Shown here piece by piece: positions 49,286 through 59,740 of a stretch of 64,000 bases of DNA (positions are counted from its first letter, which is position 1; every line of letters starts with the position of its first letter). This stretch comes from Jacaranda mimosifolia (lineage: Eukaryota; Streptophyta; Magnoliopsida; Lamiales; Bignoniaceae): NCBI GenBank assembly GCA_018894105.1, contig CM032127.1, forward strand, positions 31,302,369-31,366,368, read 5' to 3'. Both the position numbers and the translations under genes were made by a program. Below the pieces are notes generated by a model. It was not told the DNA's origin. It was given only the letters and a program-made list of their open reading frames with translations, and made no database searches.

Positions 49286-51358
49286 GTTTATCACATCCCA
49301 TCTTTTCTCATAAGTAATTTTCTCTTAAAAAAATTGAATTATTAAATCCTTTTTGATAACTATAGAAAATCAAGATTATAAAAAATTATTAAATTATGTG
49401 TGGTAAATAAACTATGTTATAAAGGCTGTCATTTGGATAAAATTAACGCGATTTCAAATTTTATGGGTTAATCAAAATTCGACCTTAATAAACCACTTAG
49501 TACATGTATCCATATATAATATATATATATACTTAGATGATAAAACACAAAAAACATACCTCCTAAATCATGGATATATAATTAAATGTGATAAATATAT
49601 AATAATATCTTCTATAAAGAATTTGTCTGACTTATTTAATATCTTTGGGCCAATTCAAAATAATGTAAAAATTTCAAGGACCTCCCTTGGCAAATAACAA
49701 AACTTGTACTTCTATAAATGGGAGCCTTTTCCACACAGAACTTCTCTTCTCTCTGCAGGCTGCCAAAAACCCGGCTTCTAACACTCCGGCCCCTCATCCA
49801 TTGGCCGTCAAAATTATAGCCAAATCCTCTTTAGCCCAAAAAGAATCAAAATCCTCAGAAAAATTCCCCAAAATTCTACTCCCAAACTCTATGGTACATT
49901 TTATTATTGCTGGGATAGATACTACAGTAGGATCGATGGGCTTCATTTAAAATTTCCTTTTTCAAATCATTGTTCTGCGCAAATTCTACCTCAAAATTTT
50001 AGAATTCCTTTTGGGTTTATCACATCCCACCTTTTCTCATAAGTAATTTTCTCTTAAAAAAACTGAATTATTAAATCCTTTTTGATAACTATAGAAAATC
50101 AAGATTATAAAAAATTATTAAATTATGTGTGGTAAATAAACTATGTTATAAAGGCTGTCATTTGGATAAAGTTAACGCGATTTCAAATTTTATGGGTTAA
50201 TCAAAATTCGACCTTAATAAATCACTAAATACATGTATCCATATAATATATATATATATATATACTTAGATGATAAAACACAAAAAACATACTTCCTAAA
50301 TCATGGATATATAATTAAATGTGATAAATATATAATAATATCTTCTATAAAGAATTTGTCTGACTTATTTAATATCTTTGGGCCAATTCAAAATAAAGTA
50401 AAAATTTCAAGGACCTCCCTTGGCAAATAACAAAACTTGTACTTCTATAAATGGGAGCCTTTTCCACACAGAACTTCTCTTCTCTCTGCAGGCTGCCAAA
50501 AACCCAGCTTCTAACACTCCGGCCCCTCATCCATTGGTCGTCAAAATTATAGCCAAATCCTCTTTAGCCCAAAAAGAATCAAAATCCTCAGAAAAATTCC
50601 CCAAAATTCTACTCCCAAACTCTATGGTACATTTTATTACTGCTGGGATAGATATTACAGTAGGATCGATGGGCTTCATTTAAAATTTCCTTTTTCAAAT
50701 CTTCGTTTTGCGCAAATTCTACCTGAAAATTTTAGAATTCCTTTTGGGTTTATCACATCCCATCTTTTCTCATAAGTAATTTTCTCTTAAAAAAATTGAA
50801 TTATTAAATCCTTTTAGATAACTATAGAAAATCAAGATTATAAAAAATTATTAAATTATGTGTGGTAAATAAACTATGTTATAAAGGCTGTCATTTGGAT
50901 AAAATTAACGCGATTTCAAATTTTATGGGTTAATCAAAATTCGACCTTAATAAATCACTAAATACATGTATCCATATATAATATATATATATATATACTT
51001 AGATGATAAAAAACAAAAAACATACCTCCTAAATCATGGATATATAATTAAATGTGATAAATATATAATAATATCTTCTATAAAGAATTTGTCTGACTTA
51101 TTTAATATCTTTGGGCCAATTCAAAATAAAGTAAAAATTTCAAGGACCTCCCTTGGCAAATAACAAAACTTGTACTTCTATAAATGGGAGCCTTTTCCAC
51201 ACAGAACTTCTTTCTCTCTGTAGGCTGCCAAAAACCCAGCTTCTAACACTCCGGCCCCTCATCCATTGGCCGTCAAAATTATAGCCAAATCCTCTTTAGC
51301 CCAAAAAGAATCAAAATCCTCAGAAAAATTCCCCAAAATTCTACTCCCAAACTCTATG
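49166..51358 (+). repeat. S block 6: three short modules
   Basis: Modules start near 49166, 49894 and 50630. TATA sites are intact in all three (TATAAATG at about 49713, 50446 and 51179). The third has a two-base shorter leader (GAACTTCTTTCTCTCTG, about 51205). Confidence 0.9.
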
Positions 51359-52545
51359 GTACATTTTATTACTGCTGGGATAGATACTGCAGTAGGATCG
51401 ATGGGCTTAATTTAAAATTTCCTTTTTCAAATCATCGTTTTGCGCAAATTCTACCTCAAAATTTTAGAATTCCTTTTGGGTTTATCACATCCCTTCTTTT
51501 CTCATAAGTAATTTTCGAGGTGGAGTAGGATTTCAAGAATTATGCAGAAATCACACCTGAATTGCTGTCGAAATTGACATTGCTACACGCTGGCAGAACA
51601 TGAGGTGATATTATTTTGCTTAAAACTGGAGAAACCACCATCCAATTAGAAAAGGGTACCACGGATAGAAAAAGCCCTAGCCCTCCAAGTGTAGATAAGA
51701 ATGAAGCCCTAGCCCTCCAAGTGTAGATAAGAATGAAAGTAGGATTCACTGAAATTGAGTCTGTATTCTGGCCTAAAAAGTGTTAAATACTGCAACCCAC
51801 CACCTAGACGCAACCATGGTCAGAACTCAACTTTGAATGGGAATTAGTGAAGATCAACCCGTTTGATCATCAAATTGATGCTACAACTAGAAAATTCATT
51901 GAGTCGCAAGACCTTTTCAGGTAGATATCACCGTTCAACTTCCTTAGATTTGGCTAAAATATAGTTTTGATGAAATTTATCAAAGCTGCCAATGTAGGAG
52001 ATGGGTCTTGGATATGGGTAGATTGTGTTAAATGATTGTGGGTGTTTGTGATGGTGATAACTTGACATTTTCCTTTTGATAAATGTGGTTGAGAATGAAT
52101 CCTCAGATTATGGAGTTATATTGGATAATTGGAATTTGAAGTTAATTGAATTTGGTGGAAAAAAATGAAACATGATTTAGATAATAATGTTGTTATTAAA
52201 TGTGATTTTGGAACTACATGACAAGCAAAGTATTAGGACATATTTGATTCATTTAGGAATTTATAGGTAGCAAAGGTCACCCTTATACTTAAGCTATTAG
52301 TGAAATTAATCACTTAGATTATCAGATAATAATTTCTCTGTCTTAAGTATTTGAGATAACAGTGCCAATTAGATCCAAAATTAAAATGACACATAGTAGT
52401 ACTCCAAATTAAATTAGTTTTTCATAATACACTTATTACCAAAAGAACAATCAATAACTATTGAATCTTGAATCCAGGCAATTGAGCTTACAAGTTTGTT
52501 GGAGAATTCAATTACAAGATTAGGTTAGGTTTTCTATTCCTTCTA
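51359..52545 (+). repeat. Last, truncated L module and right edge of the array
   Basis: It has the L-type join AAGTAATTTTCGAGGTGGAG at about 51512, then the long segment. It stops at TTTTCTATTCCTTCTAA (52545), where every other copy continues with ATTTTTATT. The next base starts gag-like sequence. It has some older-type bases (for example GATTTAGATAATAATG as in 18-24 kb). Confidence 0.9.
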
Positions 52546-53034
52546 ATGTGGCCAGCATAACCACAATAATTGCACAATGTTGGTTGGGACAACTGGTAGG
52601 GGTTTGTCTTGGATGATTGTCTATATTTAAGTTCTCTCTGTAAGGACTTCGAGCTTTTTGTCTTTCTCCTTGATTCCTTCTAGTTTGCCAATGCACTGCT
52701 GGAGGCCTTGGCCTTTTGCCTTGTCTTAGTGAGTCTCCAAGTTCAACTAAGCCACTTTCCACTCTTAATGTCTTCTCTACTACCTTCGTTTACACTTCTA
52801 TATTACGAGAGAGAAGATTCCATTAAATTTCACCATGGAAACCCCTTAAATGAGTAAGGACCTTAAATATTTATTTCATTCCTTCTAGCCATAATGAAAG
52901 CCTTCAAATCATCAGTTCCCCAAAAATTTTGGAGGTTGAAAACATAGGCAGCGATCTAACATTTGATTAGGTTGTACCTGCTCTTGTCTAAGTTGATTTT
53001 GAATCTCATAAGTAAATTATTCTAATGCAGCCAC
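52546..53034 (-). pseudogene. Ty3 gag fragment ending at its zinc knuckle
   Basis: On the minus strand from about 53034 the translation runs MVAALE, stop, FTYEIQNQLRQEQ, then PPKFLG-like and MARRNEI segments. It ends with PTLCNYCGYAGH at about 52583-52546, the first half of a CCHC knuckle. The array starts within the knuckle. Several stops and frameshifts are present. The knuckle differs in wording from those of the element at 3475-12580, so it derives from another element. Confidence 0.7.
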
Positions 53035-53039
53035 CATGC

Positions 53040-53469
53040 TGATGCGGAACCCCAATGATATATTGATCCCGAAACCCCAAACACACATATTGATATTGAA
53101 TGAACCCTAGAATAAAAAGCCCTCCCTATTGAACCGCTAAGATACCTGATCTTGGAAACGCAAATAATTGGAAATAAGAATCAAAGAATTGAATAAATAC
53201 TAGCAGGAATTAGTAACTTGAAAGAACCTATTCAATTTCTTGATGCAACAAGCAAAGTTGGTTTTTCTTGAGAGAAAAACGTAGAAAATAAATCAATATT
53301 CATCAAAATCTGCCATACATGTTTTTGAAAGAGTATTTATACTCTCCTTGCAAGCCCTAATTAAAATAAGATATAAAATAATCCTACGAATAATAATTCA
53401 AGCCCAAATCCAATTAGGAATAAGAGTTTGACATGGTCAGAACTTCTTCTTTTCTCCATGAGTCCCACA
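53040..53469 (-). repeat. LTR of the 54.9-60.1 kb element family, minus strand
   Basis: On the minus strand it starts TGTGGGACTCATGG (53469) and ends GGGGTTCCGCATCA (53040), about 430 bp. It is the reverse complement of the plus-strand LTR at 54877-55304, with scattered differences. As a 3' LTR its outer end touches the gag fragment, so the element it belonged to was inserted there. Confidence 0.85.
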
Positions 53470-53905
53470 TATTAAGGAATTCTTTTGGCCTTCTTGGGCC
53501 TTTTCAAGCCTTATACACCAAGCAAAAGGTGATGGGCTGTCTAACTTCATTTTTTTGGCTTCTTGACATGCTCTTATTTCCCTTTGCCCATTCTTGATGC
53601 ATCCCTTCAACAAAAGACTCAGCCAAATTTGCAAAGCCATCTTTCAACCGCTTTTCTTTTGCTCTTGTGATAGGTCCTATTGGCATGTTGCAATCTCCAT
53701 TCTGCCCTCCAATGCCAAAATAACCATCTTGCCTTCCAGTGCTCATATCACAGGCGATCCTCTCTATCATTCCTTGCTGCTATAGGTTCTTGTCCTTGTT
53801 CTTCTAAATCATGTTCCCCCTATAGATGTCGAGGACTGAGTATATCGCTGTCTACTCCTTGTTCTTTTTTGTGTTGCCATCTATTTATATTTCAAAATGC
53901 ATTTA
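53470..53905 (-). pseudogene. C-terminal tail of a Ty3 polyprotein
   Basis: It sits just inside the minus-strand LTR. The frame ending at 53504 reads CDMSTGRQDGYFGIGGQNGD, then MPIGPITRAKEKRLKDGF. The GPITRA[KR] motif is the usual end of the polyprotein in this group of plant Ty3 elements. The rest of that element's pol is not present to the right. Confidence 0.6.
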
Positions 53906-54139
53906 AACTTTAAAATACATGTACATCATGTATAAATTTCAAAAGCATAGTAGGGAGAACAAAAAGAGCCATTTATATATAATACAAGCAAAGCTTCTAT
54001 ATCATACAAGGTTGAACATTCACATAAAACCTATACAAACAAAAGGAACACTCAGCCCAAACGTGTACAAGAAAAAGTAACAAATTACTAAACCATCCTA
54101 TTATTCTTATCATTATTATAGTATAGGAACTACTTTATG
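53906..54139. other. AT-rich stretch, nothing recognised
   Basis: AT-rich sequence between the polyprotein tail and the next decayed frame. I see no motif, repeat or promoter that I can support. Confidence 0.4.
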
Positions 54140-54640
54140 TTTTGCTAAGCATTTCTTGCTGAACCCTCAGAAGATCCTCAGAAGAATCTCAACCTTCGTG
54201 ACTTCCATGCCTCGGACTAGGTTTAGGATTTGCCCAAGCTTCATCCCATATTATTTCATAGAGTTAATTGGCATACCTCTTAATTGTCTGCCAAATATTT
54301 CTATTATGCTCTCTCCCTCTCCCTTATTATCCTTGTTCTAGCAATCTCAATCTTTAGGTATTGAATATGCGTTTGGAGCTTATGAACTTGATGCTGGAGT
54401 TCTTCAACAATTCCTACCCTTGTACTTAGCCTATAGTATCGATTCCTATTTCTTCTAAGTGGTGAAACATCCGGTTTGGGTATGCCCCATGAAGCCTTCT
54501 CAATGTTCCCGTCGCATGCCATCGAGGCGCCTGTGGGGTATATATAATTTGAGGTCCTGCTCTCCTAACAAAAATTATCCTTGCAAGCGAGTCTTCTCTT
54601 GGTGCATTATTCTCATTATCCATCCTAAGAAAATTCAAAA
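54140..54640 (-). pseudogene. Decayed coiled-coil ORF of unknown origin
   Basis: Two overlapping minus-strand frames appear to be halves of one protein. The first (54638-54426) starts near MDNENNAPREDSLARIIFV and is followed by RRAGPQIIYTPQAPRWH. The second (to 54304) contains VGIVEELQHQVHKLQTHIQY and ends in a Glu/Arg-rich run, a likely coiled coil. I do not recognise the family. Its place beside Ty3 debris, in the same orientation as the LTR at 53040, suggests an N-terminal gag or pre-gag protein. That is inference. Confidence 0.4.
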
Positions 54641-54714
54641 TGCTAGAACCAGAAATAATAATCTAAAACAATTTACTTAAAAAAAAAAAAAAAGGTAAAG
54701 AACCAAACAACCTG

Positions 54715-54876
54715 CAAATTTGGCTAAGTCATTTGTTGAAGAGATGCGTCAAGAATGGGCTAAGAAAGAGAAGAACATGTCAAGAAGCCAAAAGAATGAA
54801 GTTGGACGGCCCATCACCTTACGCTTGGTGTATAAGGCTTGAAAAGGCCCAAGAAGGCCAAAATAAATCCCAAATG
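54715..54876 (+). other. Internal 3'-end fragment of a Ty3 element upstream of an LTR
   Basis: The plus-strand text AAATTTGGCTAAGTCATTTG onward matches the reverse complement of the polyprotein tail near 53630 (FANLA.SFVE). It is followed by AAAGGCCCAAGAAGGCCAAAA just before the LTR start at 54877. A polyprotein tail in front of what is also a 5' LTR means that either two elements shared this LTR in tandem, or a recombinant is seen. A poly-A run (54680-54692) lies just upstream. Confidence 0.55.
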
Positions 54877-55304
54877 TGTGGGACTCACTGAGAAAAGAAG
54901 CTGCGACCAACTCAAACTCTTATTTCTAATTCGATTTGGGCTTGAATTATTATCAGTAGACTTAGTTTATATCTTATTTTAATTAAGGCTTGCAAGGAGA
55001 GTATAAGTACTCTCTTAAAAATGTGTATGGCAGATTTTGATGAATTTTGAATTATTTTCTGCATTTTTCTCTCAAGAAAAACCACAACTTTGCTTGTTGC
55101 ATCAAGAAATTGAATAGGTTCTTTTAAGGTACTAATTCCTACTTGTATTTATTCAATTTTCTGGTTCTTATTCCCAATTATTTGCATTTCTAAGATCAAG
55201 TATCTTAGGGGTTCAATAGGGAGGGTTTTTATTCTAGGGTTCGTTCAATATCAACTTGTGTGTTTGGGGTTTCGGGATCAATATATCCTTGGGGTTCTGC
55301 ATCA
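54877..55304 (+). repeat. 5' LTR of the plus-strand element
   Basis: Starts TGTGGGACTCACTG and ends GGGGTTCTGCATCA, with TG...CA ends, and is followed two bases later by the primer site. It is the best-preserved plus-strand copy of this LTR family in the window; the 3' copy at 59741 lacks its first part. Confidence 0.85.
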
Positions 55305-55306
55305 TT

Positions 55307-55320
55307 TGGTATCTAGAGCC
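55307..55320 (+). other. Primer binding site
   Basis: TGGTATCTAGAGCC follows the LTR end by two bases. It equals the initiator-Met primer site TGGTATCAGAGCC with one inserted T, suggesting decay. Confidence 0.8.
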
Positions 55321-56248
55321 AACTTGAGACAAATTCCTATTTATCTTTTCTTTTTTTCCAGCCCCAAAAAAAAATTGAAAAAAAAGAAAAAGAAATCAGA
55401 TTGTGAATTGACTATGGTTTTGTGATTCTTTTGCAATATTTTGCATATTCCTGTCTTGGAGAATGCCAATTGAACAAAAAAAGTTGAATTTGCAGAATAT
55501 ACACCTTGGATTGCTCTAATTTTGAGAAATTAAAGTTAGGGCTCTTGAGTCATTCAATTTGGGGGGTTTTTGACCTAGTCTTTCAAATTCAAAATTTCCA
55601 TTGCATAAGCTAAATTGGCTGCTTTTAGTTGCTGTTTGGAGTTGATTACATTAATTGGGTTAGAATTGAGTCATAATCGGCCTTCCATTGGGATTGACCA
55701 AATTCTTTGTGTATTTTCTGTTTTGTCGTTTTTTATTCATTCTTTGTTTTTACTTTTTAGTCTAATTTGCATATGTTCATGTTAGATGAGTAACATATTG
55801 CATTCTTGTTACTTAACTTGCATAAAAATCACATGATACACATTATTTCTGGTGTGTCATCATATCATTTTGCTTGCTGGTCACATTTACTTTGCCTCTA
55901 GACTATGTGCTTTTTCTTCTTCTTTTTTTTTGTTAGGTTTTTCATTGCTACTCCTATATAAATACTACTGGTGAATTTGCTTTGAATTGAAATTAGTTTG
56001 ATTTCTGAAGTGCAACATTCACTGTGGTCAATAGAGGTAAAAGGCATAAATAAGTGAGCACATAAAGAAGGCAAAAAGCCAGAATTGAGTGCAAACACGA
56101 GGGTTCACATCTACTTGAGTCAAACACGTGAGGGAGTGTTTCTTTTGTGAGGCTATTTTTGCTAACACTTTTTGCAGGTTTTTTTTTTTTTTTAAAAAAA
56201 ATGAGTACTATTCTTCTAAAGAGGAGGGTAAAAAACTAGGAAGCTAAT
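55321..56248 (+). other. Untranslated leader between primer site and gag
   Basis: About 0.9 kb, T-rich, with A and T homopolymers near 55370-55390, 55920 and 56180-56200. No domain is recognised. It corresponds to the long leader common in plant Ty3 elements. Confidence 0.55.
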
Positions 56249-57094
56249 ATGACACCAGATATGAAGGTGATGTACAGGACATTTACTAGTCGATTTCAAA
56301 AGTTGAATAGCAGGATTGATGAGATGGATGAATGGAGAAAGGAGGAGGTACATAATATTTTTGGGAATGGTAGATGAAATAGGCCTTGATATGGATTTAA
56401 TCAAGAGATGTTTGAGGTTGAGTTTGATGATAGTAGTTCGGCTAGGAATAGAGGGGGTGCAGCTAGATTCAAAGCTAGGAGGGACAACAATTTAAATGCC
56501 ATCAAAATAAAAATTCCATCATTTAAAGGGAAAAATGATGCTGAAGCATACTTGGAGTGGGAGAGAAAGGTGGAGTTGATCTTTGACTACCACAACTACT
56601 CTGAAGAGAAGAAAGTGAGACTTGCAGCAGTTGAATTCACTGACTATGCATTAGTTTGGTGGGATCAATTAGTGCAGTCTAGGAGAACAAATGGTGAGAG
56701 ACCTATTGAGACTTGGGCAGATATGAAGGCCGTTATGAAGAAAAGATTTGTTCCATCTTACTAATATAGGGAGATACACCAAAAACCACAAAGGCTCATT
56801 CAAGGGTCTAAGTTAGTTGAGGACTACCATAAGGAGATGGAGATGATGATTAAGGCCAACGTAGAGGAGGCTACAAAAGTGACAATGGCTAGATTTGTTA
56901 GTGGTTTGAATAGAGAAATTGCTGATGTTGTGGACCTACAACATTATGTGGAGGTGGAGGATCTGGTAAGTATGGCTATGAAGGTGGAGAAACAACAAAA
57001 GCAAAGAGGGCGGCCTGCGCATTTCAGAATTCCAAGTCAAAAAGGGGTTCAAAATGGCAAGATTATGATGAAAAGAAGAGAGACAAGGGCTTAG
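56249..57094 (+). pseudogene. Gag (capsid domain), interrupted by stops
   Basis: One frame from ATG 56249 (MTPDMKVMYRTFTSRFQKLN) runs through two early stops (about 56375-56395), then through AIKIKIPSFKGKNDAEAYLE, the start of the retrotransposon gag domain, YALVWWDQL, and ETWADMKAVMKKRFVPSY. A further in-frame TAA follows at 56762, after which the same frame continues (EDYHKEMEMMI, VARFVSGL-like) to 57094. There are thus three nonsense changes and no frameshift until about 57055. Gag forms the particle that packages the element's RNA. Confidence 0.85.
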
Positions 57095-58032
57095 TTTCCA
57101 AGGAGAAAGGGTTGGATGCATCAAGGAACAAGAATAAGAAGTCCATTCTACAAAACGGTACTTCTACTTCTTCTTCTTCCACTACTACTTCTAGACATAG
57201 GGATATTGAGTGCTTTAAATGTCAAGGTTTGGGTCATTATGCATCTGAATGTCCAAACAAAAGAACTATGATTCTTATGGGTAGTGAAATTGTATCTGAG
57301 TCTGATAATGATAATAAGTCTGATGATAGTGATAATGATATGCCACCTTTAGAGGATGTTACTTGTGATGATGATAATATTGAATATGTTGTTCATGATG
57401 AATCTCTTGTTGCTAGGCGTGCATTGAACTTGAATGTTAAGAAGGAGAGCTTAGAACAAAGAGAAAATATATTTCACACTAGACGCTTGATAGGTGGTAA
57501 TTTGTGTTGTTTAATAATTGATGGGGGTAGTTGTGCTAATGTGGCTAGCACCACCTTAGTTGAGAAATTGGGGCTGAAGTGTGACAAACACCCTAATCCA
57601 TATAGGCTGCAATGGTTGAATGATAGTGGAGAGGTGAAAGTTACTAGGCAGGTTGTGGTAGCTTTTACTATTGGGAGATATAGTGATGAGGTAGTTTGTG
57701 ATGTAGTACCCATGCAGGCTGGCCATATGTTGATGGGTAGGCCATGGAAATTTGATAGGCATGTAATACGTGATGAGTACAATAATAGATATTCCTTTGA
57801 GCATAATGGACATAAAGTCACTCTTGCACCTCTATCACCCAAGGAAGTTTACCTTGACCAGATTAAACTTCAACAATCTTCTTGTGGGAGTTTGTGTAGT
57901 GAGGTTGAAAAAAATAATGAGAGAAAAGAGGCCATGAGAGAAAAGAATAAAGATAAAGGCCTAATGGTGAGTGATTGGACAAGTGCAAACAAGAGAGAGG
58001 GGATTTGCAAGAGAGAAAAAGTTGGTGAGTGA
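57095..58032 (+). pseudogene. Zinc knuckle and aspartic protease region
   Basis: An open 306-codon frame, shifted relative to gag. CFKCQGLGHYASECPNKR (about 57210-57264) is a perfect CCHC knuckle. An acidic linker follows, then LCCLIIDGGSCANVAS (about 57500-57550), the retropepsin active site as DGGS. GHMLMGRPWKFDRHVI (about 57722-57765) is the conserved C-terminal protease motif. The region is well preserved and could have been functional before the frameshift on each side. It ends in a Lys/Glu-rich spacer. Confidence 0.85.
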
Positions 58033-59225
58033 AAGGAGAGAAAAGAACGAGAAAGTTGAAGGAAGTGAAAAGCAAGAGTTCGTGAAGAGTGAAACAGTTG
58101 AGAAAAAACAATGCTTCTATGCAAAAAAGAGAGATTTAAAGAATGCTTTTCTAGGCAAGAGAGCTTTGATAGTGATTAGGTATAGGGAGGTTTTATTATC
58201 TAAAACTGACCTTAACCCCGATTTGCCTAGTGTTTTTATCTCTTTATTGCATGAATTTGGTGATGTATTCCCTAATGAGATGCCTATATGTTTACCACCA
58301 TTGAGAGGAATTGAGCATTAAATTAACTTTGTACTTAGATCTCAAATTCCTAACCGACCAGCCTACAGATGTAATCATGAGGAGACGAAAGAACTTCAAA
58401 GGCAAGTGGAAGAGTTGCTAGCAAAAGGACATGTGAGGGAGAGCATGAGTCCGTGTGCTATACCTGTGCTACTAGTTCCAAAAAAGGATGAAACTTGGCG
58501 GATGTGCATTGATCTACAGCAGTTAACAAAATTACAATTAAGTATTGCTATCCTATCCCTAGGTTGGATGATATGCTTGAAGAATTACATTTTGCATGTA
58601 TTTTCACTAAGATTGATTTGAAAGCGGTTATCATCAAATTAGGATGAAACCTGGGGATGAATGAAAAACTGCATTTAAAACAAAATATGGGTCATATGAA
58701 TGGTTGGTTATGCCATTGGGTGACTAATGCACCTAGTACTTTCATGAGATTAATGAACCATGTATTGCGTGATTTTCTGGGTAAATTTGTTGTTGTTTAT
58801 TTTGATGATATCTTGATATACATCAAATGCTTAGATGATCATATAATGCATGTTAGGCTTATTTTTAACTCTTCTTAGGAAGGAGAAGTTGTATGCAAAC
58901 CTTAAGAAATGTACTTTTTGCATTGATAAACTTGCATTTCTTGGGTTTGTTGTGAGTACACATGGCATTGAGATGGATGAGGAGAAGGTGAAGGCTATTA
59001 AAGAATGGCCAACTCCTAAGACAATTAGTGAAGTTAGGAGTTTTCATGGATTAGCTAGTTTTTATAGGAGGTTTGTGTGTGATTTTTCTACTATAGCTGC
59101 TCCATTAACTGAGATTATTAAGAAAGAAGTTGTGTTTAGATGGGGAAAGGAACAAGAACATGCATTCAATACATTGAAAGATAACTTGTGTTTTGCTATT
59201 CTTGTTTTACCTGATTTTTGATAAG
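58033..59225 (+). pseudogene. Reverse transcriptase, frameshifted
   Basis: RT starts in the frame 57971-58321 (EFGDVFPNEMP, LPPLRGIEH), which ends at an in-frame TAA where CAA would be expected. It continues with [36 protein letters not shown], a frameshift near 58535, and the polymerase motif [11 protein letters not shown] at about 58785-58820. After another shift come [18 protein letters not shown] and [18 protein letters not shown]. Active-site residues YFDD are intact. At least four breaks prevent translation. Confidence 0.85.
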
Positions 59226-59740
59226 ACTTTTGAGATTTAGTGTGATGCATCTAGGATTGGGATTGGTGCTGTTTTAATGCAAGAAAAACATCCCATTGCA
59301 TACTTTAGTAAGAAATTGAGTGGTGCTTAGCTTAGATATTCCACTTATGATGAGAAATTATATGCCTTAGTTCGTGCATTGGATGTTTGGCAACATTACA
59401 TGCTTCCTAAAGAATTTGTTATACATACTGATCATGAATCTTTGAAGCATTTAAAGGGCCAAGGAAAATTGAATAAAAGGTATGCTAAGTGGGTAGAATT
59501 TATTGAGGCTTTTCCATATGTGATTTGCTATAAGCTGGAAAAGGAAAACATTGTTGATGATGAATTGTCAAGGAGATATGCTTTAATCATTACACTTACA
59601 TCTAAGTTGTTAGGGTTTGAGCAAGTTAAAGATATGTATGCAACTGATGTTGACTTTGCTGATTTGTATATTACATATGAGCATGCATTTAATAAATTCT
59701 ATAGACATGAAGGTTTTCTATTTTGTGGCAATTTAATAAG
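59226..59740 (+). pseudogene. RNase H, 3' end joined to LTR by deletion
   Basis: CDASRIGIGAVLMQ (first Asp, about 59240), [15 protein letters not shown] (Glu) and [12 protein letters not shown] (third Asp, about 59415) are all kept, with stops in between. The segment [17 protein letters not shown] and a decayed VADALSRR motif (VDDELSRR) follow. The linker ends at [12 protein letters not shown]. Integrase should follow, but sequence homologous to the LTR begins at about 59741. Confidence 0.85.

Larger units (their letters stand above)
12581..52545 (+). repeat. 40-kb complex tandem repeat (satellite-like) array
   Basis: The landmark GATCGATGGG[CG]TTCATTT occurs 29 times between about 12730 and 51400, always in the same orientation. 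Spacings fall in classes: about 2.4-3.6 kb in the left part, about 2867 bp twice, then a mixture of about 733 bp (17 intervals) and 2067 bp (four equal intervals plus variants). All sequence between landmarks comes from one ancestral monomer of about 2.87 kb. That monomer holds (i) antisense Ty3 integrase, (ii) an AT-rich segment starting TATAACATCCC, with a (TA)n run and a TATA box, and (iii) a long unassigned segment. The array begins and ends mid-monomer, on the left against a truncated LTR and on the right against a gag fragment. No gene function can be supported inside it. Confidence 0.95.

Noticed and set aside
28857..50683. Repeated 87-codon plus-strand frame (…NKTCTS.NGSLFHTELLFSL…) in most S modules
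   Set aside because: It begins at a TTG, not an ATG, runs across the TATA box and the S-module breakpoint, and is broken by stops in the copies next to L modules. It is a by-product of repeat conservation.
12581..52545. CRISPR-like or rDNA-spacer interpretation of the array
   Set aside because: Repeat units are kilobases long with no short repeat/spacer pattern, no cas-like or rRNA sequence is present, and the context is plant retrotransposons.
57474..58124. Several minus-strand frames over the zinc-knuckle/protease region
   Set aside because: They are shadows of the well supported plus-strand protease frame.
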